Source: DSBN01 sp041686355 (lineage in GTDB: Bacteria > Spirochaetota > Spirochaetia > DSM-16054 > Sediminispirochaetaceae). Taken from it: 64,000 nt of DNA. The DNA lies in NCBI GenBank assembly GCA_041686355.1, contig JAWLDZ010000006.1, positions 3,317 through 67,316 of the forward strand, in the 5' to 3' direction. The position numbers and the translations under genes are program-made. Under the pieces are notes generated by a model. It saw only the letters and a program-made list of their open reading frames with translations, was not told the origin of the DNA and made no database searches. Shown piece by piece: positions 1 through 7,937 of the stretch (its first letter is position 1; each line of letters opens with the position of its first letter).

Positions 1-3
1 AGA

Positions 4-813
4 ATGCAATTCAAAGAAGAAAGGTTTTCGTTGAAACGAATAGAGCTGCTTCTGCGTCGTGACATCACCAGCGGCTACAAAAACGTATTGATTATTATAG
101 GTGCATTAGCTGCCGTCCTCATCACTTTTGATGTGCTCAACTTTACTCTATTTCAGGGACAACCAGAAATTGGACATCATTTAAGTACATTCTCAACGAT
201 TCTGTTTATTGGCGGGTTTATTGTAACCAGCGGTATTTTCAAGGAGGTTCATCAACGCGAGAGTGCGCAAGCCTATCTGATGCTCCCGGCCTCTCCCCTG
301 GAAAAAACGGTGAGTAGAATACTCATTTCGAACATAGGCTGGATTCTGCTAACCCTGCTCTGGTACAGCGCCTACAGCTATCTGTCGGCCGGTATTACTG
401 AATTAATGGCAGGACAACATCATTATCTGTTTAATCCTTTTCAGAGTCGGTTTTGGCTGATAATTGCCAATTACCTTGTAGTACAGTCAATTTTTCTGGT
501 TGGTGCAATATATTTTCGAAAAGCCCAGCTATTTAAAACGTTGTTAACCCTGTTTGCGGCTGGCGTAATTTTCTCTATTCTGATGGCCGTGCTGGTGCGA
601 GTTGTCTTCGACCCCTATTTTAGCGGAATGTTTATGATAGATAACGCCGAGCTGATCGGTCCTATGTTTGAGGATATGCCCTTCAGGTTTCAAGACAGTA
701 TCAAAGTACTTATGGTCATACGGAATGTGTTTTACTGGGGCTTGCTTGCACCGGTGGCCTGGCTTATCACTTATATCCGTTTTCGTGAGGTGCAAGTAAA
801 AGATGCAGTTTGA
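4..813 (+). CDS. ABC-2-like multipass membrane protein
   Basis: A 269-residue integral membrane protein with about six hydrophobic segments, near residues 27-47, 63-79, 106-127, 150-171, 180-203 and 243-259. This resembles the permease half of a small ABC exporter. I see no ATP-binding domain, so the ATPase would have to lie upstream, outside the window. The last 11 bases overlap the start of a YtrA-type GntR regulator, and such regulators usually sit with ABC transporter genes, which supports the call. The ATG is at base 4, so its ribosome site is not visible and a longer protein is possible. The substrate is unknown. Confidence 0.55.
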   Translation: MQFKEERFSLKRIELLLRRDITSGYKNVLIIIGALAAVLITFDVLNFTLFQGQPEIGHHLSTFSTILFIGGFIVTSGIFKEVHQRESAQAYLMLPASPLEKTVSRILISNIGWILLTLLWYSAYSYLSAGITELMAGQHHYLFNPFQSRFWLIIANYLVVQSIFLVGAIYFRKAQLFKTLLTLFAAGVIFSILMAVLVRVVFDPYFSGMFMIDNAELIGPMFEDMPFRFQDSIKVLMVIRNVFYWGLLAPVAWLITYIRFREVQVKDAV

Positions 814-1186
814 AAAAGATAAACCGATTTACGCCCAAATAGTCGATCGCATCATCGAGAATATTCTGCAGAATAAGTGGAAGCCCGAAGAGCGCATCCC
901 TTCGGTGCGGGAAATGGCCATTGAGTTAGAGGTTAATCCGAACACGGTGGTACGCTCGTACAGTTACTTACAAGAGCAGGGGGTAATTTATAACCAGCGC
1001 GGTATTGGTTATTTTGTGAGCGAGGATGGCAAAGAACAGGCAAAACTGATTAAGCGAACCGAGTTTATAGAGAAAGAGCTTCCCTATTTTTTTAGAACCT
1101 TACAGTTATTAGGAATGGATATGGGGGAAGTAGAACAGAAGTACATAACATATAAGAAAAAGGAGGAGAAGGGTGAAAACCAGTAA
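803..1186 (+). CDS. GntR-family regulator, YtrA type
   Basis: A 127-residue protein with an N-terminal winged helix-turn-helix of the GntR type at about residues 8-72. It carries the family phrases IPSVREMA and NPNTVVRSY. Only some 55 residues follow, too few for the FadR or HutC effector domains, which places it in the short YtrA subfamily. Members of that group usually repress their own ABC-transporter operon. Here the gene overlaps the upstream permease by 11 bases and the downstream DUF2807 gene by 14 bases, so the three genes are translationally linked and probably autoregulated. The ligand is unknown. Confidence 0.85.
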   Translation: MQFEKDKPIYAQIVDRIIENILQNKWKPEERIPSVREMAIELEVNPNTVVRSYSYLQEQGVIYNQRGIGYFVSEDGKEQAKLIKRTEFIEKELPYFFRTLQLLGMDMGEVEQKYITYKKKEEKGENQ

Positions 1187-1895
1187 TAAGATTCTGTTTG
1201 CAGCAGTAAGTGCCCTCGTAGTACTTGCAGTAATTTCGATCATTTCTATGAGAGTTCTGGTAGATAGGGCTGCGGAAGCCGGAGGCAATTTTTCGGCTAT
1301 CGATAGGGCCTTCGATGGGAAAAGGATAAGCCAGGAGTACGATATGGAGGATTTCTCCCGGTTACAGGTTATTGGCGGATGGAATCTTACTTTACAGTCC
1401 GGCAATACCTATCGGGTAAGCATCACTTTTCCAGAGGAGCTTCAAAACCATGTGAAAATTGACAAAAACGGAGAAGTTCTTAGCTTGGAGACCACCGGCT
1501 TGATCGATTTTAGGGGAGCCCACTTCAAAGCGGTGGTACAGATGCCCGAGCTGGCGGAACTGCGTTCAGAGGGGGGCCTGAGTGCAGGAGTACATGGTTT
1601 TACGGGCGAGACGTTGACCATTGCCGGCGGCGGTGGAGTACAAATCAAGGCCGAAGATTGCAGGTATGAAAAGCTCTCACTCCAGCTTAGTGGGGGCATT
1701 CAAGGAGATTTTAGGGATCTGTCAGCCGAGGATATTCATATCAAGGGCAACGGCGCGGTTGATCTTGATGTTACGATGAATGGGGGAGCCCTTACGGGCG
1801 ATGTAAACGGTGCGGCCAATATTAAAGTGAGGGGAAATGTTGCCCAAAACAGCTTACGTGTACACGGGGTTTCAAATATTGAATATCTGAATTAG
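1173..1895 (+). CDS. DUF2807 envelope-anchored protein
   Basis: A 240-residue protein with a hydrophobic anchor or uncleaved signal at residues 5-27, then an exported domain of short Gly/Asn/Asp-rich strands. The LRSEGGLSAGV, LTIAGGGGVQIKAED and IHIKGNGAVDLDV pattern is typical of the DUF2807 head domain, a beta-solenoid-like fold. The start is GTG, chosen because AGGAGG lies at 1161-1166 just upstream. It overlaps the regulator gene by 14 bases, so it belongs to the permease-regulator unit. Function unknown; a surface or periplasmic sensing or adhesion role is only inference. Confidence 0.7.
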   Translation: MKTSNKILFAAVSALVVLAVISIISMRVLVDRAAEAGGNFSAIDRAFDGKRISQEYDMEDFSRLQVIGGWNLTLQSGNTYRVSITFPEELQNHVKIDKNGEVLSLETTGLIDFRGAHFKAVVQMPELAELRSEGGLSAGVHGFTGETLTIAGGGGVQIKAEDCRYEKLSLQLSGGIQGDFRDLSAEDIHIKGNGAVDLDVTMNGGALTGDVNGAANIKVRGNVAQNSLRVHGVSNIEYLN

Positions 1896-1901
1896 AAAAA
1901 C

Positions 1902-1932
1902 AAAAAACGACACCGATTTTATTCGATGTCGT
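1902..1932 (-). terminator. Rho-independent terminator of tRNA-Asn
   Basis: Read on the minus strand, ACGACA...TGTCGT forms a stem with an A/T-rich loop and is followed by a run of six T. It starts a few bases after the tRNA 3' end. The plus-strand reading lacks a T run, so it serves the tRNA rather than the DUF2807 gene. Confidence 0.7.
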
Positions 1933-1940
1933 GTAAAAAG

Positions 1941-2013
1941 CTCCCCCGGTTGGACTCGAACCAACGACTTGATGATTAACAGTCATCCGCTCTACCAGCT
2001 GAGCTACAGGGGA
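1941..2013 (-). tRNA. tRNA-Asn (GTT)
   Basis: A 73-nucleotide cloverleaf on the minus strand. The acceptor pairs TCCCCTG with CGGGGGA (one T-G wobble), the D arm is GCTCAGCTGGTAGAGC and the T arm is GTTGG-TTCGAGT-CCAAC. The anticodon stem-loop reads GATGACTGTTAATCATC, giving anticodon GTT for Asn. The discriminator is G and CCA is not encoded, so it must be added by a nucleotidyltransferase. Confidence 0.96.
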
Positions 2014-2027
2014 CCGTAATGAGACGT

Positions 2028-2056
2028 ACTATACATAATAGATTATTTTATGTCAA
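2028..2056 (-). promoter_or_regulatory. Promoter of tRNA-Asn
   Basis: On the minus strand TTGACA (2051-2056) and TATAGT (2028-2033) are separated by exactly 17 bases. Transcription would begin about 8 bases before the mature tRNA. The match to the vegetative sigma consensus is close to perfect. Confidence 0.8.
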
Positions 2057-2083
2057 CTATTCTGGCACTGAAAAATTCTACAT

Positions 2084-3061
2084 TTACTTCACCGGAAAGG
2101 GGACAGTCCGGCCGCATTCAGCGCAGGCCTGTCCCTTTATCCCGGGCATTTCTACCCGATAGCCCGTACGTCGAATAAGGGTATTGCCGCAGGCTGAACA
2201 ATAGCTGTTTACCTCACTCAGGCCGACATTTCCCGGATACACAAAGCTAAGATGCTGCTTTGCTGTTTCTGCCAGGGCAAACACAGTGGCAGCTTCCGTT
2301 GGGGGAGCGTCAAACCTGTAGGCCGGAAAATAACAGGAAAGGTGCAGGGGGATATTGGTATCCAGTTCTGCCAGAAATCGAGCGATATCGCTTATCTCCT
2401 GCTCCGAATCAGTATACCCTGGTATTACCAGGGTGGTTACTTCTAAGTGTATCTTTTGAGAGGCCTTTTTAATAAAGGCCAAAACCGGCTCCAGCTTGCC
2501 TCCTACAATATCCTCGTAAAACTCAGAACGGAATGATTTTAGGTCGATGTTTGCAGCATCAATTACTTCGAGCAGTTCCTCTGCGGGTTGTGGATTCACA
2601 TATCCGTTAGAGACTAAAATATTTTTCAAGCCCTTGCTGCGTGCATACTTAGCCGTTTCAAGCATCCATTCGAAGTGAACCAGAGGCTCCGAATAGGTGT
2701 AGGCGATTGCCAGCGCGCCTTGCCGGAGGGCCTTGTCCACTAACTCTGCGGGCTGGGTACTGCGTGCATCAAGCACATTGGTGGATTGAGCTATTCTATA
2801 GTTCTGACAAAAGGGACAGCGAAAGGAACAGCCGTAGAAGCCTACAGAAAAGATAAAGCTCCCCGGATAAAAATGATATAGAGGTTTTTTCTCTATAGGA
2901 TCGTTGGATACGGCCGAAAGAACCCCGTAAAAGGGGAGGTGTAGTTCACCGTGACGGTTTTCCCGCACCATGCAGATGCCCCGTTCACCCTCTACAAGTG
3001 TGCAGTGATGAGGACAGAGTACACAGTGCAGTTTAGAATCTTTGGTATAAGTATAACTCAT
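2084..3061 (-). CDS. amrS: AmmeMemoRadiSam-system radical SAM enzyme
   Basis: A 325-residue radical SAM protein. The iron-sulfur motif CxxxCxxC is Cys78, Cys82 and Cys85 in GCSFRCPFCQN. A cysteine-rich leader (Cys13, 16, 20, 30) and a C-terminal zinc-ribbon-like pair (CSACG, CAECG) frame the SAM barrel. This layout matches AmrS, often misnamed pyruvate formate-lyase activase. The usual partners, a MEMO-like and an AMMECR1-like protein, are not visible here. The reaction of the family is unsettled. The start codon overlaps the stop of the upstream gene in an ATGA arrangement, so it is the last gene of a minus-strand operon that also holds the receiver-PilZ protein. Confidence 0.85.
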   Translation of the reverse strand: MSYTYTKDSKLHCVLCPHHCTLVEGERGICMVRENRHGELHLPFYGVLSAVSNDPIEKKPLYHFYPGSFIFSVGFYGCSFRCPFCQNYRIAQSTNVLDARSTQPAELVDKALRQGALAIAYTYSEPLVHFEWMLETAKYARSKGLKNILVSNGYVNPQPAEELLEVIDAANIDLKSFRSEFYEDIVGGKLEPVLAFIKKASQKIHLEVTTLVIPGYTDSEQEISDIARFLAELDTNIPLHLSCYFPAYRFDAPPTEAATVFALAETAKQHLSFVYPGNVGLSEVNSYCSACGNTLIRRTGYRVEMPGIKGQACAECGRTVPFPVK

Positions 3062-3447
3062 ACATTCATATTTTCCTTCTCAGACATAACCTGATGAAGA
3101 ATTTCACTATCCTTTAAGAAACGTAGCTCATCTGAGACTTCAAAGGGATGGTACTGAATACCAAGACTGCCTTTTCGTACCCATATCTGAACAATAAACA
3201 GGCTTTCTCCGGATACGGTAGATATATTCGGACGCTCCTCATAGTACACAATATCATCAGCCTGAAACTCAAAAAACTCCGTATCCGAACTAAAGGGCTC
3301 GGTTATCAGTAAAATTTTTGATTCGTCGTAGGGGTGTTTGCGTAGTGCCCCAGTGAAGGAGATCGCCTCGGAGATTAAATCAGGACGTCGATCGTATTTA
3401 ACTAGTTCATACAAAGGCTGAGTTTCAAGATATTTGCGAATACTCAT
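3058..3447 (-). CDS. Conserved small protein, unknown function
   Basis: A 129-residue soluble protein without signal peptide or membrane segment, and I recognise no motif. The ATG at 3447 is chosen because a GGAGG lies at about 3456-3461. A longer in-frame reading back to 3567 would overlap the upstream gene and has no ribosome site. It lies between a receiver-PilZ protein and amrS and overlaps amrS by 4 bases, so it is cotranscribed with both. The composition is acidic and aromatic (EFFEFQADDIVYYEE). No function can be assigned. Confidence 0.7.
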   Translation of the reverse strand: MSIRKYLETQPLYELVKYDRRPDLISEAISFTGALRKHPYDESKILLITEPFSSDTEFFEFQADDIVYYEERPNISTVSGESLFIVQIWVRKGSLGIQYHPFEVSDELRFLKDSEILHQVMSEKENMNV

Positions 3448-3509
3448 ACTACTACCTCCTTTCGATACTTCTAGTATTACAATACAGGAAGGGGAAGCGC
3501 AAGGGGGAT

Positions 3510-4226
3510 TTAACCGGTTTGACGATATCTTGTCTCGTTTAGGTACTCCATAAGAGCAGTATGGCAAGGGTCATCTATTTTAATAAATTGAATAGCAATT
3601 TGGCGGCTATTTCGAATAACTTTTATATCAACTTGAAAAATTTTATCGCCTATACTCAAGCTGCAGGCCTTTACTTCTTCTCCCTCCATAATATCTGCTG
3701 TAGCTTGAGGCATATCTGGGTTAAAGTTCAGCCCACCCAGGGAGATATCGGTAATCGCTCCGGTAATGAGCGCGAAGGTTCTGGGATGTGTAAATGCAAA
3801 GTCCAACCCCTCAGTCCAGGTACCTGGGTATCGTTTATCGGACCGCGGTTCAGATAAGAAGTTGTAACGGGCAAAAATATCCTGTAGATGCTGTATAGCT
3901 TCATCCTCAAGCTGTGAATTAACCATTCCATTTACTTCCAAGACAGAAGCCTTGGAGGCCTCTTCAGTACTGAAATTCTCACCGGTAAGCAGAATGAATA
4001 CAGATTCCTCCTTATCTTGCTTTCCTCGCAAAAGACGTATAAAGGGTTTCCAATGGCGTGGGAAATCTTCAGCACTAAAAATAACCAAGTCAGGATTTAT
4101 TTCATCGATATTATCAAGGGCCTTTACTGGATTAAGATAATGAATGAAATCAAAACCAAGAGGAGTTAGATGCCGAGTAATTCGTTCGCTTGTATCCTGG
4201 TCTTCTATTACTAAAACTGTCTTCAT
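3510..4226 (-). CDS. Receiver-like domain fused to PilZ domain
   Basis: A 238-residue two-domain protein. Residues 1-115 look like a CheY-type receiver: the acidic pair Glu8-Asp9 is present, but the phospho-acceptor position in DLVIFSAEDF is Ser51 rather than Asp, and the usual C-terminal Lys is not evident. It is therefore probably a pseudo-receiver. Residues 125-238 form a PilZ domain with both c-di-GMP motifs, RxxxR (Arg128-Arg132) and DxSxxG (Asp160-Gly165). The start overlaps the upstream stop as ATGA. A c-di-GMP effector role, perhaps in motility or envelope behaviour, is inference from PilZ; the partner is unknown. Confidence 0.78.
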   Translation of the reverse strand: MKTVLVIEDQDTSERITRHLTPLGFDFIHYLNPVKALDNIDEINPDLVIFSAEDFPRHWKPFIRLLRGKQDKEESVFILLTGENFSTEEASKASVLEVNGMVNSQLEDEAIQHLQDIFARYNFLSEPRSDKRYPGTWTEGLDFAFTHPRTFALITGAITDISLGGLNFNPDMPQATADIMEGEEVKACSLSIGDKIFQVDIKVIRNSRQIAIQFIKIDDPCHTALMEYLNETRYRQTG

Positions 4227-5167
4227 TCTTGTTTTCCCTGACCTAATACCTGATAGTTATAAATGACCCAGTACTCTTCGGGACGGTGTAAATAGTACAC
4301 ATAACGGCGCTTCTCTGTGAAGTTAGGGTATTTGAACTCCTGATCGACAAGCACGCTTGCCTCTTCAGGGGTATATTCAGTTTTTAATACCTCATAATCA
4401 GTCGGTTTGATAAGGATATCGGTATCAACCATTTCGTTCTTCAATAACTCATTATACTCTTCCACCATTCGTATCCGTTCACGCTCAGAACTGCGTCTAT
4501 AGGTAGCCTTTTTAAGGGAGTTCTGCAGCATCAACTGTTCCACATCAAGATAGAGAAAAAACTTTTCCCATTCATCATTCTGACGGGCATTTAACATATA
4601 TTCTACAACCCGGTCCGGGGGCAGCTGATGTTTTTGAAGAACTTGGCGGGTTGTATCTACAATATCACTGCGATACTCACTGTCAGGTTCAAGAGATGGC
4701 TGGACGTGAAGGGTAAGCGTATTGGACTCCAGGGAACTACTATTCTCGAGGTGTGGGGAGAACTCGGCCTTAAAAAAGTATATCCCGGGAGAATCCATCT
4801 TTACATACTCCGACGCTTCAACATAAAAGGAAAACTTTTCGCCCGGCAGCAAACGTATCTCTCGATAATAGACTTGTTGATTGGAACTCTTCTCTCTGAT
4901 ATACTTTTCAGAGGCAGGTAAGGTCTCGTTGTATAGATTTGTTACCTGCAAAGATAAGTTGAAAAGCTTATTCTCTGCAAGTTCAAATAAAAACGGCTCG
5001 GGTGATTCGTTGCGAACACTTACCTGCAGTTCAACCGGCGTGTTCGGTGTATAAATTTGCTTTTCAGTCTCCTCAATACGGAGGCCGACTCCCTGTGCAT
5101 CTGTGGCAGCCAATAGAGGTGACAAGCTCATAAAAGTAAATAGATAAATGAATAACCTTCGTTTCAC
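4223..5167 (-). CDS. Exported protein of unknown function
   Basis: A 314-residue protein beginning MKRRLFIYLFTFMSLSPLLA, a typical signal peptide ending near Ala-Ala. The GTG at 5167 is chosen because GGGAG lies 7 bases upstream and the signal peptide then starts properly. A longer reading to 5254 would run over the divergent mfd start. The first half looks like an immunoglobulin-like beta-sandwich (YTPNTPVELQVSVRNES); the second half is charged and probably helical. It heads the minus-strand operon that continues with the receiver-PilZ gene (4-base overlap). I do not recognise a family. Confidence 0.65.
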   Translation of the reverse strand: MKRRLFIYLFTFMSLSPLLAATDAQGVGLRIEETEKQIYTPNTPVELQVSVRNESPEPFLFELAENKLFNLSLQVTNLYNETLPASEKYIREKSSNQQVYYREIRLLPGEKFSFYVEASEYVKMDSPGIYFFKAEFSPHLENSSSLESNTLTLHVQPSLEPDSEYRSDIVDTTRQVLQKHQLPPDRVVEYMLNARQNDEWEKFFLYLDVEQLMLQNSLKKATYRRSSERERIRMVEEYNELLKNEMVDTDILIKPTDYEVLKTEYTPEEASVLVDQEFKYPNFTEKRRYVYYLHRPEEYWVIYNYQVLGQGKQE

Positions 5168-5208
5168 GTTAGTTCTCCCATACTCATTACTATCTTCGGT
5201 ACAAAAAA

Positions 5209-7914
5209 ATGATAACATTATTCCAAAATAAACTGAATAAGCGACTTGATACATATAACCCTTTTATAGAACTTTTACGGAATTTTCGACAAAAGGAGTT
5301 CTCCTTAACCGTCGAGGGCACGGAAGGTTTCTTTTTTGCATTAGTAGTAGAGCGTTTATTTCGTTATTCAGAAAGCCCGTTTTTAATTGTTACACCTACA
5401 GAGCAGGAAGCAGAAACCCTAGTTCGTGATTTGTCGATGTTCACCGATAGGGCTTACCAGTTTCCCTGGTGGAGCAGTGTACCCTATGGGGCAAAACAGA
5501 CACAGCTTAATATTGCCGGCAAAAGAATGGGCCAACTGGTCCAGATGATTTCCGGAGAACCATTTATAGCAGTAGCATCACTGCGGGCCTTCCTGACACC
5601 ATTGCCGCCCCCACAGTTTATTCGTTCCAAACTGCTCACATTGAAGGTCGGGCAGGAGTTCGACCCTGTGCAGCTTACAGAGACCCTCCAAAGCTACAGG
5701 TACCTACGGGTACCAAAGGTGACCGTGGCCGGAGAGTTTGCACTGCGTGGCGAGGTATTGGATCTGTTTTTACCGGGGAATGAGCANNNNNNNNNNNNNN
5801 NNNNNNNNNNNNNNNNNNNNNNNNNNNNNNNNNNNNNNNNNNNNNNNNNNNNNNNNNNNNNNNNNNNNNNNNNNNNNNNNNNNNNNAAGACCGCGGTGAT
5901 TGACACCTTTGTAGAGCTTAACCCCGGGGATTTTGTGGTTCATGTGAATTATGGAATCGGTAAATTCAAAGGGGTAGACCGAATAAAGGCGGCCGGTACG
6001 GAACGCGACTATATTCAGCTTGAATACGCCGGAGAGGAAACGGTTTTCATACCCATTGAACAGGTGAACCTGATACAGCGGTATATTGGTCAGGAAGGGC
6101 GCGCTCCCCGCTTAGATACCCTTGGCGGAAAATCTTGGGAGCGGAGAAAGGACCGGGTAAAAAAGTCAGTTGAAGATCTGGCAGAACATCTGATTTCGCT
6201 GTACGCAAAGCGCAGAAGTGCGACAGGCTTCGCTTTTCCAGCGGATACCGATTGGCAGATTGAGTTTGAAGCGGAATTCCCCTACGAAGAGACCGAAGAC
6301 CAGCTGCGGGCAATTGAAGATGTAAAAGCGGATATGGAAAAACCGGCCCCCATGGACCGTTTGGTCTGCGGTGATGTGGGATACGGTAAAACTGAAGTAG
6401 CCATGCGGGCGGCCTTTAAAGCGGTTGTTTCCGGAAAGCAGGTCGCTTTCCTGGCGCCTACTACTATCCTGGCTGAGCAGCATTATGAGAATTTCCAGGA
6501 ACGTTTTAAGCGCTATCCGGTAAAAATAGACATGATTTCACGGTTTGTACAAAAAAGCGAACAGAAAAAAGTTCTCCAACGGGCTCATAATGGAAGTGTG
6601 GATGTACTCATTGGCACCCATCGCATCTTACAAAAGGATGTGCAGTTTAAGTCGCTGGGATTGTTGGTGGTCGATGAAGAACAGCGGTTTGGAGTCAAAG
6701 CCAAGGAGAGGTTGAAGGAGCTTCGAGCTTCCATAGACGCCCTTACTCTGTCCGCTACTCCAATCCCCAGAACCTTGCATATGTCTCTTCTTAAGATTCG
6801 TGATATGTCTCTGATTGCCACCCCGCCAATGGACAGACGCCCGATTGAAACCCATGTAGAAGAGTTTAACGAGGAACTCATCAGCGAGGCAATTCGTTAT
6901 GAAGTTAATCGGGGGGGACAAATCTTCTACCTCCATAATCGGGTAGAAACCCTGAACCAGGTTCGTCTGTTTCTTGAAAAACTGTTACCGGAGGTGCTTA
7001 TAGAGACGGCCCATGGTCAGATGACCAGCATTCAGCTGGAAGATAAAATGCACCGGTTTGTGCACGGCTCTTTTCAAGTTTTGGTTGCCACCACCATAAT
7101 AGAAAACGGCATTGATATACCAAATGTAAATACTATTATCATTGATAGGGCCGATATGTACGGAATTAGCCAGCTCTACCAGCTTCGAGGGAGGGTAGGG
7201 CGCTCGGATCGTACCGCCTATGCGTATCTCCTCTTCCCTGAGCGGGGGGCACTGTCCGAAATCGCCATGAAGCGTCTGCAAATTATCAGTGATTATACTG
7301 ATCTTGGATCAGGTTTTAAGGTTGCCATGAAGGACCTTGAAGTGCGGGGTGCCGGTAACCTGCTCGGACGACAGCAGCACGGTGAAATACTCTCAGTAGG
7401 CTTTGATATGTATCTTAGATTGCTGGATGAAGCGGTTGCCGAACTGAGTGTCGGGGAAGAAAAAGAAGAAGCCCCTGAAGTATATTTGGAACTTGACTAT
7501 TCCGGGTATATTCCTGATACCTACATTAAAAACGTTACTGAGAAGATGGAAATCTACAAAATGATTGCTTCCATCGAAACCGATACCGACTTAGAAAGGG
7601 TATATGGAGAGCTAACCGACCGCTTCGGACCTATGCCGGACGAAGTACAGAGCCTGTTGTCTATTGCAGAACTGCGGGTTATATGTAAGAAATTATACAT
7701 TCGCTCGCTCCGGGAGCGGCGCGGTAAGGTATACGTTGAATTTGGGAAAGTTTCAATTATTGCTGTGGACAAGGTATTACGGCTGATATCTGAAAGCGGC
7801 GGGAGTGTGTCCCTTGATTCTCAAAACCCAAATATTCTCATGATGAATACCGAGGCTATTGGCCTAAAGGAGAAGTCGGAATTTATTAGAGAAAAATTAC
7901 AGACTCTGCTATAA
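5209..7914 (+). CDS. mfd: Transcription-repair coupling factor, with assembly gap
   Basis: An SF2 translocase that removes RNA polymerase stalled at DNA lesions and recruits UvrA. The first 192 residues match the UvrB-like N-terminal part. After 100 N, the RNA-polymerase interaction domain (GDFVVHVNYGIGKFKG) and the full helicase core are present: GDVGYGKTE Walker A, VVDEEQRFG, LSATPIPRT and QLRGRVGRS, then the C-terminal TRCF domain. Apparent length is 901 residues against about 1150 for the family, so the gap probably hides 250-300 residues. Frame is kept across the N run only by chance. ptsP follows with a 1-base overlap. No strong ribosome site is seen at the ATG. Confidence 0.95.
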   Translation: MITLFQNKLNKRLDTYNPFIELLRNFRQKEFSLTVEGTEGFFFALVVERLFRYSESPFLIVTPTEQEAETLVRDLSMFTDRAYQFPWWSSVPYGAKQTQLNIAGKRMGQLVQMISGEPFIAVASLRAFLTPLPPPQFIRSKLLTLKVGQEFDPVQLTETLQSYRYLRVPKVTVAGEFALRGEVLDLFLPGNEXXXXXXXXXXXXXXXXXXXXXXXXXXXXXXXXXXKTAVIDTFVELNPGDFVVHVNYGIGKFKGVDRIKAAGTERDYIQLEYAGEETVFIPIEQVNLIQRYIGQEGRAPRLDTLGGKSWERRKDRVKKSVEDLAEHLISLYAKRRSATGFAFPADTDWQIEFEAEFPYEETEDQLRAIEDVKADMEKPAPMDRLVCGDVGYGKTEVAMRAAFKAVVSGKQVAFLAPTTILAEQHYENFQERFKRYPVKIDMISRFVQKSEQKKVLQRAHNGSVDVLIGTHRILQKDVQFKSLGLLVVDEEQRFGVKAKERLKELRASIDALTLSATPIPRTLHMSLLKIRDMSLIATPPMDRRPIETHVEEFNEELISEAIRYEVNRGGQIFYLHNRVETLNQVRLFLEKLLPEVLIETAHGQMTSIQLEDKMHRFVHGSFQVLVATTIIENGIDIPNVNTIIIDRADMYGISQLYQLRGRVGRSDRTAYAYLLFPERGALSEIAMKRLQIISDYTDLGSGFKVAMKDLEVRGAGNLLGRQQHGEILSVGFDMYLRLLDEAVAELSVGEEKEEAPEVYLELDYSGYIPDTYIKNVTEKMEIYKMIASIETDTDLERVYGELTDRFGPMPDEVQSLLSIAELRVICKKLYIRSLRERRGKVYVEFGKVSIIAVDKVLRLISESGGSVSLDSQNPNILMMNTEAIGLKEKSEFIREKLQTLL
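5787..5886. other. 100-N assembly gap inside mfd
   Basis: Exactly 100 N. The flanks share no repeat, unlike the two later gaps. Comparison of the two halves of Mfd with the usual family length implies that much more than 100 bases is missing. Confidence 0.97.
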
Positions 7915-7937
7915 TGGGTGCAAAAGAGGGGACGGGG

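Noticed and set aside
3448..3567. N-terminal extension of the small protein before amrS
   Set aside because: The extension overlaps the receiver-PilZ gene and has no ribosome site, whereas ATG 3447 has a good one.
5168..5254. N-terminal extension of the exported protein divergent from mfd
   Set aside because: It would overlap the mfd start and hide the signal peptide; GTG 5167 with GGGAG is better placed.
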